Shown one piece after another: positions 9,570 through 21,900 of a DNA stretch of 64,000 bases. Numbering within the stretch: the stretch's first letter is position 1; every line of letters begins with the position of its first letter. Both the position numbers and the translations under genes were made by a program. The notes below the pieces were generated by a model. The model saw nothing but the letters and a program-made list of their open reading frames with translations, ran no database searches and was not told the origin of the DNA. This DNA is from JAGTVG01 sp965365275 (lineage in GTDB: Bacteria; Bacteroidota; Bacteroidia; Cytophagales; Cyclobacteriaceae), in the NCBI GenBank assembly GCA_965365275.1, contig CBDUBA010000008.1, positions 15,746 to 79,745 of the forward strand. The letters run 5' to 3'.

Positions 9570-9600
9570 ATCCCGTCTGATTTCAGGCGGGATTTATTTT
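9570..9600 (+). terminator. Rho-independent terminator after dnaK (possibly bidirectional)
   Basis: ATCCCGTCTGA (9570-9580) pairs with TCAGGCGGGAT (9583-9593) over 11 positions with one wobble, followed by TTATTTT. It sits between convergent dnaK and the methyltransferase gene and may serve both. Confidence 0.8.
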
Positions 9601-10370
9601 TTATATAAGTAATAAAACAAGTCAAGGGATTCTTCAGGATTATCCGTTACGAGGTAATCTTGATAGGTAATGGATTCAACCAGTTCATTATCGACCTTCT
9701 TAAGTGAATTTCTGTTTACCCGGTTCAATATCTCATAAGGTAATTTTAGCAGGAATCCTGGTAATCTATACTGCAGGTTTAAGACGTCAAATTTCATGAT
9801 CTTCTCAACTGATTTCCGGTTGTCTTCGTGATAACGCATCACTTTATGATTTCCTGATATACCTTTTGGAATAACCTTATCAAAAATGCTGGTCGACAGC
9901 TCAGTTAACTCCTTGGCAGTATATTCACGGACATGCCATGGATTTCTGGATAGTGACATCTTAATATTTGGGGTCGTCATAATAGCCAGACCACCTGGTT
10001 TTAATAAACGGTAAATCTCTTCGAGGAAGAAACGATCATCCCTGACATGTTCAATCACCTGGAAAGAAATGATAAAATCAAATACCCCTGTTTCCGATAT
10101 ACCGATCGGAGGAAAGACGGATTGCATAAACTGCCCATCCGGAAATCTTTTTGTCAGGTTCTGGATCACCTGTTCAATTTTATCCAGTCCGAGAAATGAA
10201 TCCACCTTTGGTAAAATCATTTCAATACCTCTTCCTTCACCACAACCTAATTCCAAAACATTTCCGCTAATTTCTTCTTTAACTATTGTATAGGGCTTCA
10301 GTAGTCTTTGGTGTATGGGATTGTCAGAAGGAATACTATCTGATGTTATTTCCGTTTTAAATATGGACAT
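9594..10370 (-). CDS. Class I SAM-dependent methyltransferase
   Basis: The 258-residue protein belongs to the UbiG/Methyltransf_11-like class I methyltransferases. Motif I is NVLELGCGEGRGIEM (about residues 37-51), followed by FLGLDKIEQ for the acidic ribose contact. The motif IV region is FDFIISFQVIEHVRDD and post-motif is LLKPGGLAIMTTPN. The C-terminal 100 residues (LPYEILNRVNRNSLK) are less conserved and probably set substrate choice. There is no signal peptide, so it is cytoplasmic. The substrate cannot be read from sequence; relatives act on glycans, lipids or quinones. It is a single gene, divergent from the GWxTD protein gene. Confidence 0.85.
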   Translation of the reverse strand: MSIFKTEITSDSIPSDNPIHQRLLKPYTIVKEEISGNVLELGCGEGRGIEMILPKVDSFLGLDKIEQVIQNLTKRFPDGQFMQSVFPPIGISETGVFDFIISFQVIEHVRDDRFFLEEIYRLLKPGGLAIMTTPNIKMSLSRNPWHVREYTAKELTELSTSIFDKVIPKGISGNHKVMRYHEDNRKSVEKIMKFDVLNLQYRLPGFLLKLPYEILNRVNRNSLKKVDNELVESITYQDYLVTDNPEESLDLFYYLYKK

Positions 10371-10464
10371 GGCAAAATTTTTGTAAAAAAAAGGATAGAA
10401 AGAGTAAATTGAAAATTAAACTTGAGATATTTACAAGGAATAGGTGGTGAAAAGCTATAGAATA

Positions 10465-11697
10465 ATGAAAATAAATGATCTTCGGTTCATTTTAATGACC
10501 ATTATCATATTTACCCTGTGCAGTTCCCAGGTGTTTTCGCAATCAAATTATACAAATAGATCACTTGACTGGAAATACGATTTAAACAGTGAATATGCTA
10601 TCAGTTACAGGATTGCAAAGGATGATTCTGTCTTTCATATCTACTTTTCTCTAAATATCCCGGACGGTATTGATTTTGAAGAGAATGTAGGTCTAAATTA
10701 TGAGATCAAGGCTTCACTGGACGCGGAGGAGATCCTGTTCACGCGTACTGTAAATTACCCGGTACATGGAATTGGTCGGGATACTGAATCAACTTATTTC
10801 CATATCCGTATTCCGGATGCGAATAACTATAATGTGTTTTTCCTGAATGTAACCAATAAAGTTTCCAGGAAAGAATATACCTATGATATTCAGCTGATAT
10901 CAAAAACGAAGTTCCCTCCACCGAATTTTATGATTTTCAACAATACCAGCTTACTTCCTGTGTGCAAGAATTATGTAACTCTGCCTGAGACTTTATCAAT
11001 ACAAAGCTTTAATGATAAAGATAAAGAGTTTTTCATTTATTACTATAAAACTGACTTTGAAGTAGCTGATCCCCCTATGTACAGGATCAAGAAAACCGTC
11101 AGCAAGTCAATGGATATCTCATCTCTTACAGTTGTCGGGAAAAATGAACCTATTACATTGGAAGATGAAGGATTATATTATATTCAATCAGACACCTCAT
11201 CCCTATCGGGCATCGGGATCCGGGTGGTGGGTGAATTTTATCCGAAAATGACCTCCATTAAAGAGCTCAGTGAGCCGTTGATTTATCTGAGCACGAAAGA
11301 TGAAATTGATGAGTTAATGAGTGAAAAGGATGTAAGGGCTGCTTTTGAGAATTTCTGGCTGGATCTGGCAAAATCAGAATCTGTTGCCAGGATGATCATC
11401 AAAAGGTATTATGATCGTATTGAGGAAGCTAATTTACGGTTCACCAATTATAAGGAAGGGTGGAAGACTGATATGGGCATGATCTTTACTATTGTAGGCC
11501 CGCCAGATGAAGTTTATCTGACTGAAGAGAAAGAATCATGGTATTACAAGAATCCGGGAAAAAATCAAATCGTTGTTTTTAATTTCCTGAAAATCAGGAA
11601 TATTTTCTCTGATCAACATTATACCCTTATTCGGGATAACCAGTACAAGTCATTCTGGTTTAAAAGTATTGATAAGTGGAGAAAAGGAGTTAACTAG
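10465..11697 (+). CDS. Secreted GWxTD domain protein
   Basis: A 410-residue exported protein. The N-terminus MKINDLRFILMTIIIFTLCSSQVFSQ is a Sec signal peptide with a likely cleavage after VFSQ. The C-terminal third carries the GWxTD signature as YKEGWKTDMGMIFTIVGPPD, a domain found mostly in Bacteroidota and related phyla, of unknown function, and usually followed by a WYY-type segment as here (ESWYYKNPG). The frame can be extended upstream to GTG codons at 10444 and 10447, but the ATG at 10465 puts the signal peptide at the N-terminus. It ends 10 bases before rlmB, so the two may be co-transcribed. No catalytic residues can be identified. Confidence 0.85.
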   Translation: MKINDLRFILMTIIIFTLCSSQVFSQSNYTNRSLDWKYDLNSEYAISYRIAKDDSVFHIYFSLNIPDGIDFEENVGLNYEIKASLDAEEILFTRTVNYPVHGIGRDTESTYFHIRIPDANNYNVFFLNVTNKVSRKEYTYDIQLISKTKFPPPNFMIFNNTSLLPVCKNYVTLPETLSIQSFNDKDKEFFIYYYKTDFEVADPPMYRIKKTVSKSMDISSLTVVGKNEPITLEDEGLYYIQSDTSSLSGIGIRVVGEFYPKMTSIKELSEPLIYLSTKDEIDELMSEKDVRAAFENFWLDLAKSESVARMIIKRYYDRIEEANLRFTNYKEGWKTDMGMIFTIVGPPDEVYLTEEKESWYYKNPGKNQIVVFNFLKIRNIFSDQHYTLIRDNQYKSFWFKSIDKWRKGVN

Positions 11698-11707
11698 TTT
11701 TTCATAG

Positions 11708-12448
11708 ATGAAAACTGATCGTGAATTTGTATTTGGCATTCATTCTGTTCATGAAGCCGTTGAATCCGGGTCGGAAATAGACAGAATACTTGTAAGAAAG
11801 GATTATTCAAATACCCAGATCAAAGACATACTGAACAATGGTTACAGACTGAATATTCCCATCCAGAAAGTCCCCAAGGAAAAACTTAATGCTGTTACAG
11901 GGAAAAACCATCAGGGCATCATTGCCTTTCTATCAGCCATAAAATATGCATCACTCGATCATGTTATTACAGATGCATATGGCCAGGGAACGGACCCTCT
12001 TCTATTGATCCTGGATCATATAACAGATGTTCATAACCTGGGTGCAATTGCCAGAACTGCTGAAGGACTGGGATTTAACGCGATCATATTGCCCTCCAAG
12101 GGAAGTGCCAGATTGAATAGCGAAGCGGTAAAAATTTCAGCGGGAGCATTAATGCATCTGCCAGTGTGCAGAGTCAAGAGTTTATTAAGTACCATTGACT
12201 ACCTGAAAAATAATGGTATTCGTATTATAGCCTGTACTGAAAAAGCGGATGATTCAATTTATTCAAGTGATATGAATGGTCCTGCCTGCCTGGTGCTCGG
12301 ATCGGAATTTGATGGGATCAGCCGGGACATCCTGAATAAAGCAGACATTAAGGTCAATATTCCAATGCATGGCAAGGTTTCCTCATTTAATGTCTCTGTA
12401 AGTATGGCAATCGTAGGGTCAGAATTGATCAGGCAAAGGTTAGGTTAG
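11708..12448 (+). CDS. rlmB: 23S rRNA (guanosine-2'-O)-methyltransferase RlmB (TrmH family)
   Basis: A SPOUT-class RNA 2'-O-methyltransferase of 246 residues. The N-terminal substrate-binding domain starts with FVFGIHSVHEAVESG. The trefoil-knot catalytic domain has LDHITDVHNLGAIARTAEG (motif 1), LVLGSEFDGIS (motif 2) and IPMHGKVSSFNVSVSMAIV (motif 3), the set expected for RlmB, which methylates G2251 of 23S rRNA in E. coli. A broader TrmH-family assignment is the fallback. Its stop overlaps the stop of the convergent manC-like gene by 4 bases. Confidence 0.9.
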   Translation: MKTDREFVFGIHSVHEAVESGSEIDRILVRKDYSNTQIKDILNNGYRLNIPIQKVPKEKLNAVTGKNHQGIIAFLSAIKYASLDHVITDAYGQGTDPLLLILDHITDVHNLGAIARTAEGLGFNAIILPSKGSARLNSEAVKISAGALMHLPVCRVKSLLSTIDYLKNNGIRIIACTEKADDSIYSSDMNGPACLVLGSEFDGISRDILNKADIKVNIPMHGKVSSFNVSVSMAIVGSELIRQRLG

Positions 12449-13521
12449 ATATATTTATCCCCTTTTTTCTTTTTTACATCCTTTATAATCTTTCTCATTT
12501 CGCTTTCGATATCTTTCTTACAAATCAAAAGAACATCCCCAGTGTCTGCAACGAGATAATCCTCAAGGCCCTGAACGACCATCAATTTTTTTTCATCCCC
12601 TAAGAAAAGGCTATCCTGTGTATCATACAGCATTACATTTGCTTCGACAACATTATTGTTACTATCCTTTTTCTTGATATCATGCAACGAACCCCATGAG
12701 CCAAGGTCAGACCAACCGAAATCGCCCAGTATTACATAAACATTGTCAGCTTTCTCCATCACACCGTAATCTATGGATATAATCTTAAAATGCGAATATG
12801 CCCGTTGAATCGCTTTCTTTTCCTTAGGTGTATAATAGGAATCAGAAATTGATTCGAAGGATTCGGATATATCAGGGAGATATTCATGGAAGGCTTTGTT
12901 AATGGAAGAAACATTCCAGATGAATATTCCCGCATTCCATACAAACTCACCGCTTTCGAGAAATTTTTGAGCCAGGTCCAGCTGGGGTTTTTCCGTAAAG
13001 GTTTTGACTTTCTTAAATTCACTACCGTTGTCAATATGATACTGTATATATCCATATCCGGTTTCCGGCCGGTTTGGATGGATCCCAAGTGTAATCAGTA
13101 TATCGTTTTCGAATGCGTATTTCAAACTCTTATTAATGGCTTTTATAAAAATCTTTTCCTTCATTATGGCATGATCAGAAGGGGTAACCACCATGGTTGC
13201 TTTTGGATCTTTTTTTGCAATCTTGTAGCTGGCGTAAGCAATACAGGGGGCTGTGTTCTTCCTTGCCGGCTCAAGCAGTATCTGGTCATCGGTCATGTCA
13301 GGTAACTGGGTCTTCACCAGTTTATAATAATCCTGACTTGTAACTACATATATATTCTTAGCCGGGCATATGTGAAGGAAACGTTCATATGTAAGTTGAA
13401 GAAGAGATGATCCGGTTCCCAAAACATCAATAAACTGCTTTGGGTGATCATTGCGGCTATATGGCCAGAACCTGGAGCCAACACCCCCTGCCATGATTAC
13501 CACATAATAATGTTTGTTCAT
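12445..13521 (-). CDS. manC: Mannose-1-phosphate guanylyltransferase
   Basis: This nucleotidyltransferase makes GDP-mannose from GTP and mannose 1-phosphate, feeding surface polysaccharide and fucose/rhamnose-type sugar synthesis. The 358-residue protein has the N-terminal signature MAGGVGSRFWPYSRNDHPKQ, then VTPSDHAIM, FTEKPQL, WNAGIFIWN and DFGWSDLGSW, all diagnostic of the GDP-mannose pyrophosphorylase type. The C-terminal isomerase (cupin) domain of the bifunctional enzyme is absent, so it is the short monofunctional form. No polysaccharide cluster surrounds it. A TATCTTTG box facing this gene lies about 58 bases upstream. Confidence 0.93.
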   Translation of the reverse strand: MNKHYYVVIMAGGVGSRFWPYSRNDHPKQFIDVLGTGSSLLQLTYERFLHICPAKNIYVVTSQDYYKLVKTQLPDMTDDQILLEPARKNTAPCIAYASYKIAKKDPKATMVVTPSDHAIMKEKIFIKAINKSLKYAFENDILITLGIHPNRPETGYGYIQYHIDNGSEFKKVKTFTEKPQLDLAQKFLESGEFVWNAGIFIWNVSSINKAFHEYLPDISESFESISDSYYTPKEKKAIQRAYSHFKIISIDYGVMEKADNVYVILGDFGWSDLGSWGSLHDIKKKDSNNNVVEANVMLYDTQDSLFLGDEKKLMVVQGLEDYLVADTGDVLLICKKDIESEMRKIIKDVKKKKGDKYI

Positions 13522-13578
13522 TTAAAATTATTTACGGAATGGAGTTCCTGATTGATATAATTTCTTATTCCAATATAA

Positions 13579-13586
13579 CAAAGATA
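13579..13586 (-). promoter_or_regulatory. Candidate -7 box (TATCTTTG) for the mannose-1-phosphate guanylyltransferase gene
   Basis: The plus strand reads CAAAGATA, giving TATCTTTG on the minus strand, an exact TAnnTTTG match. It would give a leader of about 50 bases. No convincing -33 element is seen. Confidence 0.4.
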
Positions 13587-13753
13587 TTATTTATGACCTA
13601 ATATTATTATTTTTGTATGAGATTCTGCCAGTCCGTAGTCAATTTCCATATCTTCTTACTATTAATTTAATTTTAACATGATTAAATTTATAAATGGTAT
13701 ATTAACACTTAGTAATTGTTACGGTCTGATCAAATAGAAAATAACCAGGTGAA

Positions 13754-15934
<2,181 letters not shown>

Positions 15935-15955
15935 GTTTTTTAAACCTTTTTATTT

Positions 15956-17245
15956 ATGAATATAGCAGTTATTGGTTCCGGTGGAAGAGAACATACCCTT
16001 GCATGGAAAATAAGCCAAAGTCCACTTTGCAATCAATTGTATTTGTTACCAGGAAATGCAGGAACAGCCAGCTTTGCTCAGAATGTTAGCATATCAACAT
16101 CAGATTTTGATGAGGTGGGTCAATTTATGCTGGATAAAAATATCGATCTGGTTGTTGTTGGACCCGAAGCTCCTTTGGTCGAAGGGATCCGGGATCATTT
16201 CCAAACCAATCCTGAACTCAGTCAAATACAATTTGTAGGGCCTGGCATGCAAGGTGCAACGTTGGAAGGGAGTAAGGATTTCGCAAAAAAGTTCATGCAA
16301 AAATTCAATATTCCCACTGCCGGATTTAAAACCTTTACTGTTGAAAATCTTTCTGCGGCCATTGAATACATTCAGTCGAAGGAACCACCGATAGTTTTAA
16401 AAGCTGATGGATTGGCTGCCGGCAAGGGTGTCTTGATCTGCAAATCCAGGGATGAGGCAATATCTTCAATTGAAAGCATGCTCGTGAATAATATGTTCGG
16501 GAAGGCCAGTGAAAAAGTAGTCATAGAGGATTTCCTGGATGGGATAGAGGTATCTGTGTTCATATTAACTGATGGAAATGACTACGTTCTTTTCCCGGAA
16601 GCAAAAGACTATAAGCGAATTGGAGATAATGACGAGGGGCCCAATACCGGGGGAATGGGCTCAGTATCTCCGGTTAATTTTGCGGACAAAGTTTTCATGG
16701 ATAAAGTTGAAGAAAGAATTATCAAACCTACTGTAAAAGGATTAAAGGAAGAGGGTATTGACTATAAAGGATTTATATTCCTTGGTTTGATTAATATTAA
16801 GGGTGATCCATTTGTCATTGAATATAATGTCAGAATGGGCGATCCGGAATCACAGGTAGTAATACCAAGGATAGAAAACGATTTTGTCAGTTTATTATCT
16901 GCTACTGCCCGGGGCACGTTGGCTGAAGAGAAGGTTACATTCACCCGGGATACTGCTGTAACTGTAGTTATGGCCTCCGCTGGGTATCCAGGTAGTTACG
17001 AAAAGGGGAAGCTGATGACTGGATTTGAAGATGTTAATAATGCGCTGGTTTTTCATGCCGGTACCAAACTTAATGATGAAGGTGGTATAGTCACTAACGG
17101 AGGACGGGTTCTTGCTGTAACTGGGAAAGGATCGAATCTCAGGGAAGCCATAAAAACTGCTTATGAAAATGTAAATAAGATCTCATGGGAGGGCGCCCAA
17201 TTCAGAAATGATATTGGGGCAGATCTATTGAAACTGGAAAAGTGA
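15956..17245 (+). CDS. purD: Phosphoribosylamine-glycine ligase (GAR synthetase)
   Basis: PurD makes glycinamide ribonucleotide from phosphoribosylamine, glycine and ATP, the second step of de novo purine synthesis. The 429-residue protein opens with the phosphate-binding loop MNIAVIGSGGREHTLAWKI and contains ATP-grasp motifs PPIVLKADGLAAGKGVLIC, EDFLDGIEVSVF and the family signature FEYNVRMGDPE-like stretch (VIEYNVRMGDPESQ). It lies 21 bases after recQ and 58 bases before ricT, so it is probably in the same transcript. No other pur gene is nearby, which is common in Bacteroidota. Confidence 0.98.
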   Translation: MNIAVIGSGGREHTLAWKISQSPLCNQLYLLPGNAGTASFAQNVSISTSDFDEVGQFMLDKNIDLVVVGPEAPLVEGIRDHFQTNPELSQIQFVGPGMQGATLEGSKDFAKKFMQKFNIPTAGFKTFTVENLSAAIEYIQSKEPPIVLKADGLAAGKGVLICKSRDEAISSIESMLVNNMFGKASEKVVIEDFLDGIEVSVFILTDGNDYVLFPEAKDYKRIGDNDEGPNTGGMGSVSPVNFADKVFMDKVEERIIKPTVKGLKEEGIDYKGFIFLGLINIKGDPFVIEYNVRMGDPESQVVIPRIENDFVSLLSATARGTLAEEKVTFTRDTAVTVVMASAGYPGSYEKGKLMTGFEDVNNALVFHAGTKLNDEGGIVTNGGRVLAVTGKGSNLREAIKTAYENVNKISWEGAQFRNDIGADLLKLEK

Positions 17246-17303
17246 TTATTTTTAAGTAAATTTCACCAGCTGAATGTTTTTTAAGAAATTAAACTAGATT
17301 GGA

Positions 17304-18452
17304 ATGTCGGGATGTACAACATGCATAGTGCCTTCAGAAAATAATAAGATACCCGGATGCAGGAATAAAGGAGGATGCCTGACTGATGGTTGTGATAAAC
17401 TCAGTGTAACCGATTGGCTTTCTGATATGGAATTGCCGACAGGTGAAACTTTTAATATAATAGAGGTCAGATTTAAATCAGGACGTAAAGAGTTTTTTAC
17501 GAATAATGAACTATCCCTTGTAACAGGTGATCCAGTTGTTGTTGATGTTCCGAACGGACATCATATAGGATATGTTTCAATGATGGGTGAACTGGTTAAA
17601 TTCCAGATGAAGAAAAAGAATGTTGAAGAAGATGAGAATATCAGGAAAATATACCGGAAGGCAACGACCCGTGATATGGAAAAATTTGAAGAAGTTCGCG
17701 GTCGTGAATTAAAAACTCTTCAACGAACAAGGGAGATCATAGAAGAGAAGGGTCTTGAAATGAAATTAACTGATGTAGAATATCAGGCTGATAATACAAA
17801 AGCAACCTTTTACTATTCCGCAGATGAACGGGTTGATTTTCGTGAATTGATCAAACTGCTGGCATCTGAATTTAAGATAAGAATAGAAATGAGACAGATC
17901 AGCCTGCGGCAGGAGGCTGGTCGCCTGGGCGGTATTGGTTCATGTGGGAGAGAATTGTGTTGTTCTACCTGGCTGACTGATTTTAAAAGTGTCTCAACTA
18001 CTTCTGCGAGATATCAGAACCTCTCCCTCAATCCAAGTAAGTTATCAGGTCAATGTGGAAGGCTGAAATGTTGCCTGAATTACGAGCTCGATACCTATAT
18101 GGAGGCTCTTGTGGATATTCCCGAAATAGAGGCCCCCTTAGTCACTGAAAAAGGTGAGGCCTTCCTGCAAAAAACAGATATCTTCAAAAAGATCATGTGG
18201 TTTGGTTATAAAAATGAGAATACCTGGATTGCAGTCGGTGCTACTCGGGTGTCTGAGGTAATGGAGCTCAATAAAAAAGGCAAAAAACCAGCTACACTTC
18301 TTGAAAATGAAGAGGCGGATATAGAAGATACCACAATGGCATTAAACTCAGATCTTGAGGAACTTGATAGAAAATTCAAGAAAAAAACAAAACGTAAAAA
18401 ACGTAAAAAGAAAAGATTTAAGCCAAGAAGAAAAAATCCAGGCAATGAATAG
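17304..18452 (+). CDS. ricT: PSP1 domain protein, RicT-like
   Basis: A 382-residue protein with a PSP1 C-terminal domain. In Bacillus the RicT (YaaT) homolog forms an Fe-S complex with RicA and RicF that affects RNA processing and development. Two conserved Cys clusters are present, GSCGRELCC (about 212-220) and SGQCGRLKCC (about 247-256), and the N-terminus has further cysteines (GCTTC, GCRNKGGC), all plausible metal or Fe-S ligands. The C-terminus is an unusual strongly basic tail (KRKKRKKKRFKPRRKN), likely to contact nucleic acid or membranes. Its last codons overlap the start of gldH by 8 bases, implying translational coupling. The function in Bacteroidota is not established. Confidence 0.85.
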   Translation: MSGCTTCIVPSENNKIPGCRNKGGCLTDGCDKLSVTDWLSDMELPTGETFNIIEVRFKSGRKEFFTNNELSLVTGDPVVVDVPNGHHIGYVSMMGELVKFQMKKKNVEEDENIRKIYRKATTRDMEKFEEVRGRELKTLQRTREIIEEKGLEMKLTDVEYQADNTKATFYYSADERVDFRELIKLLASEFKIRIEMRQISLRQEAGRLGGIGSCGRELCCSTWLTDFKSVSTTSARYQNLSLNPSKLSGQCGRLKCCLNYELDTYMEALVDIPEIEAPLVTEKGEAFLQKTDIFKKIMWFGYKNENTWIAVGATRVSEVMELNKKGKKPATLLENEEADIEDTTMALNSDLEELDRKFKKKTKRKKRKKKRFKPRRKNPGNE

Positions 18453-18921
18453 GATAACTTTCTTTTTAGTATTTGTGATTTTTATAGCATTCGGCTGTAA
18501 CAGGAACCGGATCTTTGAAAAAAATGTAAAATTCTCGGACAGGATATGGAATAAGGATTCAGCAGCCGTTTTTGATTTTGAGATCACCGATATTAACTCT
18601 GATTATAAATTCTATTTTAATCTGAGAAACACAATACTGTACCCTTACCAGAACATATATTTATCTTATTCTCTTGAAGATACACTGGGTAATGTATATG
18701 ATTCAGATTTAACCAATATAAACCTTTTTAATAGTAAAACCGGCCAACCCTATGGTGATGGCATGGGGGATATATTCGATCATCAATACCTCGTAATCGA
18801 AGACTACCAATTCAATAATCCTGGATTGTATCAATTCAGGATAAAACAGTACATGAGAATGGATTCTCTTCCTGAAATTATGTCGGTTGGATTACGCGTT
18901 GAAAAGTCTTTAAGTCAATAA
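18445..18921 (+). CDS. gldH: Gliding motility lipoprotein GldH
   Basis: A 158-residue exported lipoprotein. MNRITFFLVFVIFIAFGC is a signal peptide ending in a lipobox with Cys18. The mature part resembles GldH, needed for gliding in Flavobacterium johnsoniae but also present in non-gliding Bacteroidota: INSDYKFYFNLRNTILYPYQ, a central DTLGN turn and a C-terminal FRIKQYMRMDSLPEIMSVG. The longer frame beginning at 18355 would bury the signal peptide behind 30 lysine-rich residues, so the ATG at 18445 is chosen, overlapping ricT by 8 bases. The stop is only 4 bases from the stop of the convergent helicase gene. Confidence 0.88.
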   Translation: MNRITFFLVFVIFIAFGCNRNRIFEKNVKFSDRIWNKDSAAVFDFEITDINSDYKFYFNLRNTILYPYQNIYLSYSLEDTLGNVYDSDLTNINLFNSKTGQPYGDGMGDIFDHQYLVIEDYQFNNPGLYQFRIKQYMRMDSLPEIMSVGLRVEKSLSQ

Positions 18922-18925
18922 GTTG

Positions 18926-21900
18926 TTACTCCATCAGGTTATTGCTGAACCTGACCAAACGTTCGACTACTTCCTCTTTATCCTGCCATAATTCACGGCT
19001 GAACACACCCCTGAATTTCCAGTTTTTTGATGACAAAGTGAATGGATTATAAACATGTGTTTCTTTTGCAGATACACTTTGATAGTAAAGGTCGTCGTCT
19101 GTCAGGATAAGGCCGTAGTAAGTTTTGCCATCATATAGTGTAAGATCAGAAAAAGGCAATTCCTCAGAGATATTCAATCTAAAATTAGGGTCTGTCCTTA
19201 AAGCTTGAGACAATTTGTTTTTCAGATACCAGTCTGCATTGGCATTGATGGCCGGCCTGATCTCGGGTTTATATTTCTTACTTGATACATTGTAGGCATA
19301 TTCAAGATACTTTCGAAGCAATTTTGGCCCTTCATTCTTTAAATGTTCGGTAGCCATTTCCTGCGGGTAGAAACTGGTGATCACATAGACTTTTTCTTTT
19401 GCCCTGGTTATGGCTACATTAAGGCGGTTTTCACCGCTTATTATATTCAGGCTTCCAAACTGCATGTTCAACTTCCCATTTTTATCAGGCCCATGTGTTA
19501 ATGAAAATATGATAATATCTCGCTCATCACCCTGGACATTTTCTATATTTTTCACAAAAAGATTTTCAGGCATGAATATTCCCTTTTCAACTGATTTTTC
19601 TTCTATCAGATCTTGAATAATATCCTGTTGGCGGGCATTGAAAGTAACAACGCCAATATCTTTTCCCGGATATTCTTCGGACACTTTGTAGACGAGTTCA
19701 GATACATGTTGCGCTTCGATCAGGTTATAATTGTCCTCCCATATTCCTTCTAGCTTTATAAACTCTATAGCCGGTTTGTTCCTGTTCAGAATCTTGCGGT
19801 CGGGAAGCATCATTAAGTTACCCTCATAAAAATGCTTATTGGAAAAATCAATAAGGTCCAGCGATTGGGAGCGGTAATGCCCTTTAAGATGTACCTGCAT
19901 CAGATATTTGTCAGTCAGGTCAAGTAAGGAATCAACTTCAAGGTCAGGATGATCTTCTTCATCCTCATCCCATCTTGTTTTATACAGATCGAAGGGACTA
20001 AGTTGTTTAGCATCACCGGCAATAACAAGCTGTCTGCCACGATACATTGCCGGAAGGCCCCTTTCGGAAAAACATTGGGATGCTTCATCAAATATCACAA
20101 GGTCAAATAATTTTTCCATAGGGAATATGGCTGATGCAGATTCCGGTGAAGTAAGCCAACAAGGTATCAGGTTGAATAATTCTCTTGAAAAGTGGGAGAT
20201 TAATCTTCTTATAGGCCAGATCTTACGTTTCTTTGTTACCTGGTGAATCAGATCCCTGTAAGTGATCATATTATTAAGCCGGTTATAGGTCACATCGGCA
20301 TAAGTCCTTTCTCTTGACCGCATCAAAACAATCTCTTTGCTGATCTTCAGTTTTTCCTTTACTGCATTTTGCAACATTTTGACTTGCGGATCAAATTTTA
20401 GAGAGGATACGGATCTCAAAATCGGATATTTCATTTCAATATGCTCGATCCATGCCAATTTAAGGCTATTCACGAATATGTCCAGCAGCTCATCCTCAGA
20501 ATAATCATCTATGATTTCTTCCATTCTAGAGATAATGGATAATTCATAATCAAGAAAATCATCTTTCAACCGGTCAAAATCACACAGACTTTCAAAATCC
20601 CGATTCAAAACCTGGATCAATCTTCCCGGATCATACTTGCTGGATAAAATTTCCTGTATCTTGGTAGGCTGAAGATACAACTCCCATTCCAGCCATTTTG
20701 CGGGAATGCCTTTAATAATATCCAGCAGTTTGTATACCTCATTCTTTAATTCCTCATAGGACAGGTGGTTAACACTAAAATAATCAGAAAAACTCCTTAC
20801 GCTTATAAATATATCTTTGGCAGATATCGCATCATGTGTTTTTCTGAACCATTCTTCTATCTGCCCCTTATCTGGTTCCTCAGGCACTTCTTTCAACCAC
20901 TTATTCCCTCTTAATTTCGTAAGGTTATGTTCCAGGTTCAAACGGTTATCCAGTTTTTCAGTAAGTAACTTAAGATCTCTTCGACGCCTGGATAGCTTGT
21001 TATTATTCAAAGCCTTTTGAATCATGGGCCTGTCATGGGAAAGGAGAATCCATTGTATCCACTTAAATATATTTCGGCGGGCTTTGAACATATTGTGAAG
21101 TGCTGATTGAAATTTTCCGAGTACACTAACGGGTAAGCTTTTCTCCACTCCTGCGCCTTCCCAACATATTTTCACATTTTTTTCAACGTTTTTCAAGTAC
21201 AGATTATCAGCTAACTTTGGTCCCGTTCTGTTTATGTGAACAAAGTATTCATAGGTCTTCTTATCCTGAAGCAATTCGAACATCTGTTCAATTTCCTGGC
21301 TCTTTCTACTAATGGCATCCCCTTCAGCAAGGGAGATGTCCGTTTTAACAACTTCCTTGACCTTATTTTCTATCTCTGATTGATATCGCGGTATGTCATC
21401 GATGATCTCAAGTATTTTTTTGAGATCAGAAACCTTATAATCTTTATAGTTTTTACGTACACGCCACGGGTAACCGTCTTTTAAAAATCGCTTGGCGTAA
21501 ATGACATAAAACCTAAGTTTACCCAGGAATTCGTCAATTTCAGGAATTTTGAAAAAGTTATATTCCTGTTTCAGGTTTATTATTGGTTTTGATAAATCAG
21601 AGGTCAGGTACAGTTCTTTAATCGATGTGCCACTCTCCGATTCATCAAACAGGGCATGTTTCAATTCGTCAAGCTCTTCCGACAGGGTATCGATTTGCCG
21701 GCTGGACTGCAGGTACTTTCTCTCAAGCTGTATTGAATCCAAGGAGTTATTCTTTAACTTATACTCATAGAGCTTTTCGATCTGGGTATGGATCTGCTTG
21801 TAAATATCCTTTCTGTCATTTTTAAAATCATGTACAAGGGCGGCGAAATCAGCCAGTTCTTCTTGTTGAAGCCGGTCATAAACCACATCCAGAGCGGCTC

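Noticed and set aside
18355..18444. N-terminal extension of GldH
   Set aside because: The extra residues come from the Lys-rich 3' end of ricT read in another frame, and they would bury the lipoprotein signal.
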